Source of the DNA: Sulfurovum sp.
GTDB lineage: Bacteria > Campylobacterota > Campylobacteria > Campylobacterales > Sulfurovaceae
DNA length: 33,517 nt
Direction: 5' to 3'
Assembly (NCBI GenBank): GCA_026991605.1
Contig: JALXBG010000171.1
Span: 1-33,517 of the forward strand
The notes beneath the pieces are model-generated. The model saw nothing but the letters and a program-made list of their open reading frames with translations, was not told where the DNA came from and did no database searches. Both the position numbers and the translations under genes were made by a program. Shown in pieces: positions 25,559 to 31,670 of this stretch (within the stretch, counting starts at the first letter, position 1; every line of letters starts with the position of its first letter).

Positions 25559-25574
25559 GTATCATAAACGATAC
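25559..25574. promoter_or_regulatory. Operator 2 of the XRE-Fic operon
   Basis: GTATCATAAACGATAC, an inverted repeat with GTATC/GATAC arms, matching operator 1 at 12 of 16 positions as written (the arms agree in all but one). It overlaps the expected transcription start and ends just before the ribosome-binding site AAAGGAG. Two sites three helical turns apart suggest cooperative binding by the XRE protein encoded next. Confidence 0.7.
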
Positions 25575-25583
25575 AAAGGAGAG

Positions 25584-25958
25584 ATGATGCATGCATCTAC
25601 TTATGAACTTTTAAAAACTAGACAAAAAAATATGCAGATACCTTATGAGGTTATAGCTAAACAGTCAGAGCTAGGTATAGCAACCGTGAAGCGGTTTTTT
25701 TCTGGAGCAAACAGTTCTATGGCTACGGTAGAGAAGATAGCATCTGTATTGGCTTGTGATATACATATATCTGCTAGAAGTACAGCAGAAAAACTTTTAG
25801 AAGAACAGATAGAAAGAAAAGCAAAACTTGTCGTAGATAGGGTTATGAAAACATCTGCACTTGAAGCACAAAAGCCTCACAGTGCAGCCTATGCACAAAT
25901 GCTGCAACGAGCTAAAGACAAAATATCCAAAATGACAAAGACTCAAATCTGGTCATGA
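25584..25958 (+). CDS. XRE-family HTH regulator/antitoxin ('mobile mystery protein A' type)
   Basis: 124 residues. A lambda-repressor-like HTH covers about 8-60: TYELLKTRQKNM, then VIAKQSELGIATVKRFFSG as the helix-turn-helix, then MATVEKIASVLACDI. The C-terminal half is a charged helix region. AAAGGAG lies at 25575-25581 before the ATG. Its stop overlaps the Fic ATG (ATGA), the classical coupling of an antitoxin/regulator with its toxin. Two inverted repeats in its own promoter point to autorepression. The pairing with the following Fic protein matches the 'mobile mystery protein A/B' couple. Direct antitoxin action is inferred only. Confidence 0.78.
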   Translation: MMHASTYELLKTRQKNMQIPYEVIAKQSELGIATVKRFFSGANSSMATVEKIASVLACDIHISARSTAEKLLEEQIERKAKLVVDRVMKTSALEAQKPHSAAYAQMLQRAKDKISKMTKTQIWS

Positions 25959-26536
25959 TAGTATTTGATAAAGTTGGTGAAACTCCCTTAGATGACATCT
26001 CAGGACTCAAAATAAAAAATATTACAACACGGGCAGAACTCGATGTTGTAGAAGCAGACAATATATTGGATGCTTTTTTAAACTATACACTTAGTATAGA
26101 ACAACTAGAAAATATAACATTTGATACACTTTTTCTACAACAACTGCATGTTGATATGTTTGGAAAAGTTTGGACTTGGGCAGGAGAGTTCAGAACTACT
26201 CAAACATCCATAGGCATAGAAGCAGTAAATATTAGACAAGCACTTTATAGACTTATGGATGATTTGGTTTATTGGGAAAAGGAGTGGGACTATAAAGACA
26301 CGGCAACAAGATTGCATTATAGTCTTGTCAAGATACATCCTTTCCTAAATGGCAATGGTAGATGTGGCAGACTTTTTACTGACTTATGGTTACTCTCTCA
26401 AGATCAAGAGATGCTAGAGTGGGGAAGTGACGATATTAATGTAGAAAACGAAACAAGAAAAGAGTATATATCTGCACTTCAAGCGGTAGATAGTGGAGAT
26501 TATGAAAAACTAAAACAATTTATGTTCCCTAATTAA
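25955..26536 (+). CDS. Fic/DOC-family protein ('mobile mystery protein B' type)
   Basis: 193 residues. The N-terminus contains ITTRAELDVVEADNI (23-37), the hallmark beginning of 'mobile mystery protein B'. The Fic core has W73-W75-G77 (VWTWAGEFR) and the catalytic loop HPFLNGNGRCGR at 128-139. Fic enzymes transfer AMP or another nucleotide/phosphate group to a target. The catalytic His128 is present, but the metal-binding Asp/Glu of the canonical HPFx(D/E)GNGR is Asn132, as I recall for this subfamily, so the chemistry may differ from AMPylation. Its ATG is coupled to the XRE stop. It is a probable toxin or regulator of a mobile toxin-antitoxin-like unit. Confidence 0.85.
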   Translation: MIVFDKVGETPLDDISGLKIKNITTRAELDVVEADNILDAFLNYTLSIEQLENITFDTLFLQQLHVDMFGKVWTWAGEFRTTQTSIGIEAVNIRQALYRLMDDLVYWEKEWDYKDTATRLHYSLVKIHPFLNGNGRCGRLFTDLWLLSQDQEMLEWGSDDINVENETRKEYISALQAVDSGDYEKLKQFMFPN

Positions 26537-26552
26537 ACCTTTTGAAATATGG

Positions 26553-26558
26553 TATAAT
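26553..26558 (+). promoter_or_regulatory. -10 of the mntA-hepT operon (leaderless arrangement)
   Basis: TATAAT ends six bases before the ATG at 26565, so transcription should begin at or beside the start codon. There is no Shine-Dalgarno sequence between them. It sits 17 bases after the Fic stop, giving the pair its own promoter. Confidence 0.6.
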
Positions 26559-26564
26559 AACCTC

Positions 26565-26861
26565 ATGAACATAAGACTACAATCCACACAACAAGAAGCC
26601 ATAAAGCAACTAGCATCAGAACTGTTTGACAATGCAAAGGTATTTGTATTTGGTTCACGTACCGATATGAGTCAAAAAGGTGGGGATATAGACATTTATA
26701 TACAAACCAGTAAGAAAGATGCTGTGCTCAAAGCGAAACTAGCCTTTTTACGTGAATTTGAAAAGCGTTTTGGGGAGCAAAAGGTAGATTTACTTGTGGA
26801 TAATGGCAGTAAAAAAAAACCTATATTTGAAATAGCCAGAAAAGAAGGTGTATTGTTATGA
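26565..26861 (+). CDS. mntA: MntA-type minimal nucleotidyltransferase antitoxin
   Basis: 98 residues. The active-site pattern is FVFGSRTDMSQKGGDIDIYI (residues 28-47): Gly-Ser followed by DID, the metal-binding aspartates of the minimal nucleotidyltransferase fold. A third acidic position is likely in VDLLVDNG near 74-81. In type VII toxin-antitoxin systems, MntA transfers AMP to a tyrosine near the HEPN motif of HepT and inactivates it. The gene has its own promoter and appears leaderless, and its stop overlaps the ATG of the HEPN partner (ATGATG context). The small size and the direct pairing with a HEPN protein make the call secure. Confidence 0.88.
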   Translation: MNIRLQSTQQEAIKQLASELFDNAKVFVFGSRTDMSQKGGDIDIYIQTSKKDAVLKAKLAFLREFEKRFGEQKVDLLVDNGSKKKPIFEIARKEGVLL

Positions 26862-27295
26862 TGACATTGTCACAAGTCAGTGAAGAGTTAGAAATACATT
26901 TTAAGAGGATTGATGCATTATTACCAGAGTTACAAGGTTATATGCCTTTTAAAGAGTCTGATTTTGAAGATATTGAAAAGATAAAAACTATCGACTCTTT
27001 TATTTATAGATTTACAAAGATTCAAGATAGAATGGGTGAGAAGTTCTTTCCTCTAGTATTAGCAGAACTTTATGAATATAAAAGAACCATGGCACTTATA
27101 GATGTGCTGCACAGACTTGAAAAACTAGAATTATTATCTAGTAGCGATAAGTGGATTGAGTATCGAAAGTTACGTAATGTGTTGACGCATGAATATCCAG
27201 ATAATGAAGATGAAATCATTGAAGCGATTAATTTGTCTATAGATGCATATATTGATATGAAAAATATATATCACACTATGCTTGAACGGTTATAA
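26858..27295 (+). CDS. hepT: HepT-like HEPN ribonuclease toxin
   Basis: 145 residues, all helical. The HEPN catalytic motif is EYRKLRNVLTHEYPD: Arg106, His111 and Tyr113 give Rx4HxY, the exact form in which MntA modifies the tyrosine in known HepT proteins. The expected activity is RNA cleavage as a dimer, silenced by AMPylation. The start overlaps the mntA stop by four bases; ATG at 26858 or the next codon are both possible. The length is typical. It is the last gene of the toxin patch; 80 bases later the peroxiredoxin gene begins with its own promoter. Confidence 0.85.
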   Translation: MMTLSQVSEELEIHFKRIDALLPELQGYMPFKESDFEDIEKIKTIDSFIYRFTKIQDRMGEKFFPLVLAELYEYKRTMALIDVLHRLEKLELLSSSDKWIEYRKLRNVLTHEYPDNEDEIIEAINLSIDAYIDMKNIYHTMLERL

Positions 27296-27344
27296 TTAGT
27301 TCATTTTATCTCCCTTTAAACTTAATATGATAATATTCCTTTAC

Positions 27345-27362
27345 AAATAAAAATTGTTATTT
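27345..27362. promoter_or_regulatory. Possible PerR/Fur-like site before the peroxiredoxin gene
   Basis: AAATAAAAATTGTTATTT is an inverted repeat (AAATAA and TTATTT arms, six-base centre) directly before the ribosome-binding site AAAAGGAA. Fur-family boxes are AT-rich dyads and a PerR-like gene lies just downstream, but AT-rich chance is a serious alternative. Confidence 0.3.
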
Positions 27363-27375
27363 AAAAGGAATTAAT

Positions 27376-27972
27376 ATGATCGTAACTAAAAAAGCTCCAG
27401 ATTTTACAGCAGCAGCTGTACTTGCAAATGGACAAATTGTAGAAGACTTTAACCTAATGAACAACCTTGGTGAAAAAGGTGCAGTACTTTTCTTTTATCC
27501 ACTAGACTTTACATTTGTATGTCCTTCAGAAATTATTGCATTTTCACACAGAGCAAAAGAGTTTACTGACAGAGGTATCAATGTTATTGGTGTATCTGTA
27601 GATAGCCAATTTTCACACTTTGCATGGAGAGAAACTCCAGTAGAAAAAGGTGGAATAGGGCGCATCAACTTCCCATTGGTTGCTGACCTTTCTAAGCAAA
27701 TTGCAAGAGACTATGATGTACTTCTTGATGATGCAGTAGCACTTAGAGGTTCATTCCTTATCGATGCTGATGGTACGGTAAGACATGCAGTCATCAATGA
27801 CCTTCCACTAGGAAGAAACATTGACGAAATGATCAGAATGGTAGACACAATGTTATTTACTAACGAGCATGGTGAGGTATGTCCTGCTGGTTGGGTAAAA
27901 GGTGATGAAGGTATGAAAGCTGACACTGAAGGTGTAGCTGAGTATCTTGAAAAACACGCTGAAGAACTGTAA
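27376..27972 (+). CDS. ahpC: Typical 2-Cys peroxiredoxin (AhpC/TSA family)
   Basis: 198 residues. It reduces hydrogen peroxide, organic peroxides or peroxynitrite in the cytoplasm. Peroxidatic Cys49 is in DFTFVCPSEI, with Thr46 of the PxxxTxxC motif. Resolving Cys169 is in GEVCPAGW. The GGIG loop is present (92-95), but the C-terminus ends EYLEKHAEEL, with Tyr-Leu instead of the Tyr-Phe of over-oxidation-sensitive eukaryotic forms. No AhpF-like flavoprotein is next to it, so electrons probably come from thioredoxin, as described for Helicobacter AhpC. AAAAGGAA precedes the ATG. A PerR-like regulator follows 140 bases downstream. Confidence 0.95.
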   Translation: MIVTKKAPDFTAAAVLANGQIVEDFNLMNNLGEKGAVLFFYPLDFTFVCPSEIIAFSHRAKEFTDRGINVIGVSVDSQFSHFAWRETPVEKGGIGRINFPLVADLSKQIARDYDVLLDDAVALRGSFLIDADGTVRHAVINDLPLGRNIDEMIRMVDTMLFTNEHGEVCPAGWVKGDEGMKADTEGVAEYLEKHAEEL

Positions 27973-27981
27973 GTTTTTCAT

Positions 27982-28012
27982 ATATCTCTCAGGTTTTTAG
28001 CTTGAGAGATAT
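27982..28012 (+). terminator. Hairpin after ahpC, probable weak terminator
   Basis: ATATCTCTCA (27982-27991) pairs perfectly with TGAGAGATAT (28003-28012) around an 11-base loop containing TTTTT. Only TTT follows the stem, so termination may be incomplete and some transcripts may run on into the larger inverted repeat that begins one base later. Confidence 0.55.
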
Positions 28013-28013
28013 T

Positions 28014-28083
28014 TAAACCATAATTTAGCCTCGTACTTTCTCCCTCCCTTCCCTTTATAAGTGCGAGGCTAACTTATGGTTTA
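28014..28083 (+). repeat. 25-bp inverted repeat with C/U-rich loop between ahpC and perR
   Basis: The arms 28014-28038 and 28059-28083 are complementary over 25 bases, with one mismatch and one G-U pair in RNA. The 20-base loop between them (28039-28058) is almost purely pyrimidine, with three CCC runs on the plus strand. The right arm ends 29 bases before the perR ATG, so the hairpin lies in the perR leader or between two transcripts. No T-run follows, which distinguishes it from an intrinsic terminator. It could be a regulatory leader, the body of a small RNA, or a small repeated element. Confidence 0.75.
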
Positions 28084-28112
28084 GAGTACCTCTAAATAAA
28101 AAAGGATTTTAA

Positions 28113-28535
28113 ATGACTGACTATGCAAGATTGCTTAATGAAAGTAATCTTAAAGCAACATTTCAACGTATGCAACTCTTAGAGAGCATAGAAGAACATG
28201 GACATATGTCGATTGAAGCCATCTATGATGAAGTAGTTAAAATGCATCCTTCTCTCTCTTTAGCTACAGTATACAAAAATATTATTTTGATGGTTGAAAA
28301 GGGTGTTTTGGTTGAAGTACCCATAGAGGGTAAAAAATCAAAATATGAACTTCGTAAAGAAGATCATATTCACTTAGTATGTACAGAGTGTGGAAAAGTA
28401 GAAGACAAGCCTCGTATGACAGAGACAGATACTATTTTGAATACACTCACAAACAGTGAGCATTTCAAATTAACAAAACAGCAGATTAACCTTTATGGGG
28501 TTTGTGAGCATTGTCAAGAAAAAGTAGCATCATAG
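28113..28535 (+). CDS. perR: Fur-family transcription regulator, PerR-like
   Basis: 140 residues. The N-terminal winged helix (about 1-80) contains LKATFQRMQLLESIEE and the recognition helix SLATVYKNI. The C-terminal dimerisation domain has two CxxC pairs, Cys90/Cys93 and Cys131/Cys134, which hold the structural zinc of PerR and many Fur proteins. HIHLVC carries the regulatory-metal histidines. PerR senses hydrogen peroxide through iron-catalysed histidine oxidation and derepresses peroxidase genes. The adjacent peroxiredoxin gene supports PerR over Fur, but sequence alone does not separate them. AAAAAGGA precedes the ATG. Confidence 0.85.
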   Translation: MTDYARLLNESNLKATFQRMQLLESIEEHGHMSIEAIYDEVVKMHPSLSLATVYKNIILMVEKGVLVEVPIEGKKSKYELRKEDHIHLVCTECGKVEDKPRMTETDTILNTLTNSEHFKLTKQQINLYGVCEHCQEKVAS

Positions 28536-28557
28536 GGGCATCCCTTTGTGGGTGCCC
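28536..28557. terminator. Shared hairpin between convergent perR and yggS
   Basis: GGGCATCCC (28536-28544) pairs with GGGTGCCC (28550-28557) with a single bulged T and a five-base loop. It starts on the base after the perR stop and ends four bases before the yggS stop. No long T-run follows on either strand, so it is a likely bidirectional pause/terminator of moderate strength. Confidence 0.5.
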
Positions 28558-28561
28558 TTAA

Positions 28562-29248
28562 CTATTTAAACAGTGCAGACCCGACACGTACAAGATTTGA
28601 ACCACATTTTATCGCCAAAGTATAATCACTACTCATTCCCATAGAACAGTATGTCGCTCCCTCTTTTTGTAGTTTTTCATAGATACTGTGTGTAATCTCA
28701 AAACTTTTTTGTATCAGTTGGCTATCTTCTGTGTGTGCACCGATAGTCATGACACCCTTAAGATTGATATTTGGACAGCTCTCTTTAATGCTCAGGTACA
28801 TATCATACGCTTCTTCAGAAGAAAATCCAGATTTACTCTCTTCATTGGCTGCATTAATCTGGAGTAAACAGTTCATTTTACTCTCTTTTGCTGCCAATTT
28901 TTTGTTAAGTTCCTGTGCCAAATCTAAACTATCTAGTGATTGCATCAGTGTAGGGCGTAAGTCAATGAGATTGTTAATTTTGTTTTTTTGTAATGAACCT
29001 ATCATGTGCCATTCAAGAGGTAACTCTTCTAGGGCATGCATACGCTCTTTAAGCTGTTGTACCTGGTTCTCACCAAAGGCACGTTGTCCAAGCTCGTAGA
29101 GTGTTGAAATATTTTCTAGTTCTGTGTATTTCGCAACAGTCACAAGCTTTACAATGTGATGTTCACTCACTGTGATACGTGCCTCTTCTATATTCCAGAT
29201 GACTTCATCTAAGTTTGCTCTTAAGTGTTCTTTATCTAGTATTGCCAT
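28562..29248 (-). CDS. yggS: YggS/PLPBP-type pyridoxal phosphate homeostasis protein
   Basis: 228 residues from the ATG at 29248, whose A is the last base of the rseP stop (TAATG), with GGGGA about eight bases upstream. An in-frame ATG 15 bases earlier lies inside rseP and is rejected. Single-domain alanine-racemase-like TIM barrel: the PLP lysine is Lys40 in LVTVAKYTE. Family motifs FGENQVQQL and WHMIGSLQKNKI follow, and the phosphate-binding end has CSMGMSSDYTLAIKCGSNLVR. The protein buffers PLP and affects amino-acid metabolism; it is not an enzyme. It is translationally coupled to rseP. Confidence 0.93.
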   Translation of the reverse strand: MAILDKEHLRANLDEVIWNIEEARITVSEHHIVKLVTVAKYTELENISTLYELGQRAFGENQVQQLKERMHALEELPLEWHMIGSLQKNKINNLIDLRPTLMQSLDSLDLAQELNKKLAAKESKMNCLLQINAANEESKSGFSSEEAYDMYLSIKESCPNINLKGVMTIGAHTEDSQLIQKSFEITHSIYEKLQKEGATYCSMGMSSDYTLAIKCGSNLVRVGSALFK

Positions 29249-30306
29249 TAGTGTGTTCCCCATATTCTATTAATATCATTATACAATCCTAACATCATAA
29301 GTGCAAGAAGTAGTGCCCATCCAACCATAGTAATGTACATCATAACTTTTTCACTTGCTGTTTTACCTGTAATCATCTCATAGAGGTTAAACATAATATG
29401 TCCACCATCTAAGGCGGGAATAGGAAGTAGATTGAGTACCCCTAAGTTTACTGATATAAGTGCAGTAAAGAAAAAAAGTGCTAGTATACCGGCAGAACTC
29501 GCTTCTGCTGTGACATCAACAATAGTGATGATTCCTCCAAGTTTATCGGTACTGACATCACCTGTGATCAGCTTTTGTACGGATTGTACTATGAGTAAAG
29601 AAGCCTTTTTGGTTTCGTCCCATGCATAGTCTAACCCAGCCCATAAACCAAAATAGACAGTGGTTTGTTTCCCTGAGGGACTTATACCAATAATACGTCT
29701 AGTGATTTTTTCACCAAAAATATTTTTGTCATCTATAACCTTTGGGTGTAATTGCAGGGTTATAAGTGTACTGTTACGCTCGATAATAAGTGTAATATCA
29801 TTTTTTGATGCATTGATGGACTTACCTATATCTTCCCAATATTTAATATTGATACCATTCACTTTGACAAGTTTATCATCTTTTTTTATACCTGCTGAGA
29901 GTGCAGGACTGTCTTTACCTACAGAACCAACATAGGGTAATAGCTTTGGTACACCAAGGTTTGCTATGGCAAAATAGAGTATAAACGCCATCAAAAAGTT
30001 AGCAAACGGACCAGCGAGTAGAATGACAATACGTTGCCAAGGTTTTTTAGCATTGTACGAGTCTTCATCATAGCTCACTTTGGTTGGGTCAGAGTCATCT
30101 TGACCCTTCATTTTGACATACCCGCCTAGAGGTATGGCAGAGATGCTCCACTCAGTTTTACCAATCATACGTGAATAGAGTTTTTTACCAAATCCTATAC
30201 TAAATACATCTACTTGCACACCAAAAAATCGTGCAGCAGTGAAGTGTCCTAGCTCATGAAAGAAAATAAGTACCGATAAAACCAAAAGTGCGACTAAAAT
30301 GCCCAT
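29248..30306 (-). CDS. rseP: RseP-type site-2 zinc metalloprotease
   Basis: 352 residues, slightly short of the 350-450 family range, in keeping with a single PDZ domain (about 120-200) instead of two. The zinc site is HELGH (17-21) in the first membrane helix, and the third ligand is Asp300 in NLLPIPALDGGH. At least three further membrane segments are visible at about 92-115, 268-290 and 328-348. S2P proteases cut membrane-bound regulators such as anti-sigma factors and also remnant signal peptides; no anti-sigma gene is visible here. Coupled to yggS downstream and divergent from the two-TM protein gene. In Campylobacter I recall pgsA directly upstream of it; here two genes intervene. Confidence 0.93.
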   Translation of the reverse strand: MGILVALLVLSVLIFFHELGHFTAARFFGVQVDVFSIGFGKKLYSRMIGKTEWSISAIPLGGYVKMKGQDDSDPTKVSYDEDSYNAKKPWQRIVILLAGPFANFLMAFILYFAIANLGVPKLLPYVGSVGKDSPALSAGIKKDDKLVKVNGINIKYWEDIGKSINASKNDITLIIERNSTLITLQLHPKVIDDKNIFGEKITRRIIGISPSGKQTTVYFGLWAGLDYAWDETKKASLLIVQSVQKLITGDVSTDKLGGIITIVDVTAEASSAGILALFFFTALISVNLGVLNLLPIPALDGGHIMFNLYEMITGKTASEKVMMYITMVGWALLLALMMLGLYNDINRIWGTH

Positions 30307-30423
30307 ATAAATCCTAATAATTTTTAATAGATTATAGCAAACAGAAGTAAATTCTTGATTGGTATCAAAAAGTTAATGGGTTTTTTTGCTAAAATAAAGT
30401 AATAAGCTTTTTAAGGAAAATGT

Positions 30424-31467
30424 ATGAGTGAAGAAGAAATTAATGAAACTAAAGAGAATGTCAAAGTATCTGAAAACGAAAATGAGAACTTAATCGTAGA
30501 TGAGCGTTCAAATACACATGTTGATCTACCTAAGAAAAAAGAAAAAAAACATCAACAAGCAGTTCACCTTGTGGAACAGGCAAGGCAAATAGTAAAAGAT
30601 GCACATGAACAGACAGAGGTATGTAAACTCTTACTTGTAGGTGATTTAAAAGAGTATGAAGCGGCTAAAAGATCACTTAAAGCAGGAGGATATGATGCTT
30701 GTTCATCACTCTTAGAACAATTGGGTTATACAAACCAAAATGATGAACCTGTTGAAGAAAATATTGTTGTTTTTGAACCTAAAGAAGAGATTTCTCCACT
30801 TGCGTTAAAAAATGTATCAAGTGGAAAGTTTACAGGACTTATATTATCTCTTTTTGGTGGGGTAGCGACTGTTGCCGGACTAACATACCTTGCAACTGAA
30901 AAACTAGGTATCACTTTAGATATTACAAAAGTACCTTCTACTGAAACGCTGGAGAAAATAGCCACATGGTTTAGTACAGCAGTTGGACTGGAACCCAATG
31001 TCTATGTAGGTGCAGGTATCGCAGGTATAGCATCTTTGGCAGTTATGGTTGTTATTTATATGATACGTGTAGGTCTTAAAGGGCACAAAAACCTTCATTT
31101 GGCTACTAAACAACTTTCTGAAGCTGAACGCTATACTGAAGAAAAAGGCAATTGTAAAGCAGAGATGGATAAAGTAGATGCACATATGAAAGAGACAGTA
31201 TCACTCTTAAAAATGTATGAAGTACTCTTTAATGAACAAAAAGGAAAGCTTGAACGTATTTTACATATTGAAGGTTCAAAAGAGAAAAGTTCAGACTATC
31301 ACGAAAAGTCATTTTTAGAGATACGTGATACTAAAGAGTTACTTCGTACAATTAAGAACTTTATCTCTACACCCATGTCTCAAGAGGGAAAACTTTCTGA
31401 AAAATCAGTCCAACTACTACAAAATGCTAAAACACAGATGGATAAAGTACTAGAACGACTTTATTAG
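30424..31467 (+). CDS. Unknown two-TM protein with charged cytoplasmic and coiled-coil parts
   Basis: 347 residues without a recognised family. The first 130 residues are highly charged and helical, with no signal peptide. Two membrane segments follow at about 136-156 and 193-215, separated by a loop of about 37 residues probably in the periplasm. The last 130 residues (about 217-347) are a long charged helical region with heptad-like spacing and again cytoplasmic. This build suggests a membrane-tethered scaffold. Codon use looks native. AAGGAAAA lies before the ATG at 30424. It is divergent from rseP and converges with the porin gene. It splits what I expect to be an ancestral pgsA-rseP neighbourhood. 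Function unknown. Confidence 0.75.
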   Translation: MSEEEINETKENVKVSENENENLIVDERSNTHVDLPKKKEKKHQQAVHLVEQARQIVKDAHEQTEVCKLLLVGDLKEYEAAKRSLKAGGYDACSSLLEQLGYTNQNDEPVEENIVVFEPKEEISPLALKNVSSGKFTGLILSLFGGVATVAGLTYLATEKLGITLDITKVPSTETLEKIATWFSTAVGLEPNVYVGAGIAGIASLAVMVVIYMIRVGLKGHKNLHLATKQLSEAERYTEEKGNCKAEMDKVDAHMKETVSLLKMYEVLFNEQKGKLERILHIEGSKEKSSDYHEKSFLEIRDTKELLRTIKNFISTPMSQEGKLSEKSVQLLQNAKTQMDKVLERLY

Positions 31468-31494
31468 AGGTTCCCTAAATTTTCTCAATATATT

Positions 31495-31510
31495 CTCGTG
31501 CTTGCACGGG
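31495..31510 (+). terminator. Short hairpin downstream of the two-TM gene
   Basis: CTCGTG and CACGGG pair (six pairs, one G-U) around a CTTG tetraloop, 27 bases after the stop. No T-run follows on the plus strand, so it is a weak candidate for a 3' end. Confidence 0.35.
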
Positions 31511-31597
31511 AAAACTACATGTTATATCATAAATAAAATATAAGTATTAATGTTCAGTGATTAAAGTGTTATTATTGGAAGTTTAAAAGTAAGTAAG

Positions 31598-31654
31598 AAA
31601 AAAAAGCCCAAACACCCTCCTAGAGGAGAGTGAAGTATTCAAACAATGTTTGGG
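31598..31654 (-). terminator. Intrinsic terminator of the porin gene
   Basis: On the minus strand CCCAAACA (31647-31654) pairs with TGTTTGGG (31607-31614), with an inner CCTC/GAGG hairpin in the long loop, and then runs into eight Ts (31598-31605). It begins 17 bases after the porin stop, the arrangement expected for a highly expressed outer-membrane protein gene. Confidence 0.85.
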
Positions 31655-31670
31655 AGATTACAAGTTTTGA

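Noticed and set aside
27301-27375. Attachment site or terminal repeats bounding the toxin patch
   Set aside because: No direct or inverted repeat pair could be matched between the spacer after hepT and the ubiD end, and no integrase is present.
29249-29263. Earlier ATG for yggS
   Set aside because: It lies within rseP without a suitable ribosome-binding site; the TAATG junction at 29248 gives the family-typical start.
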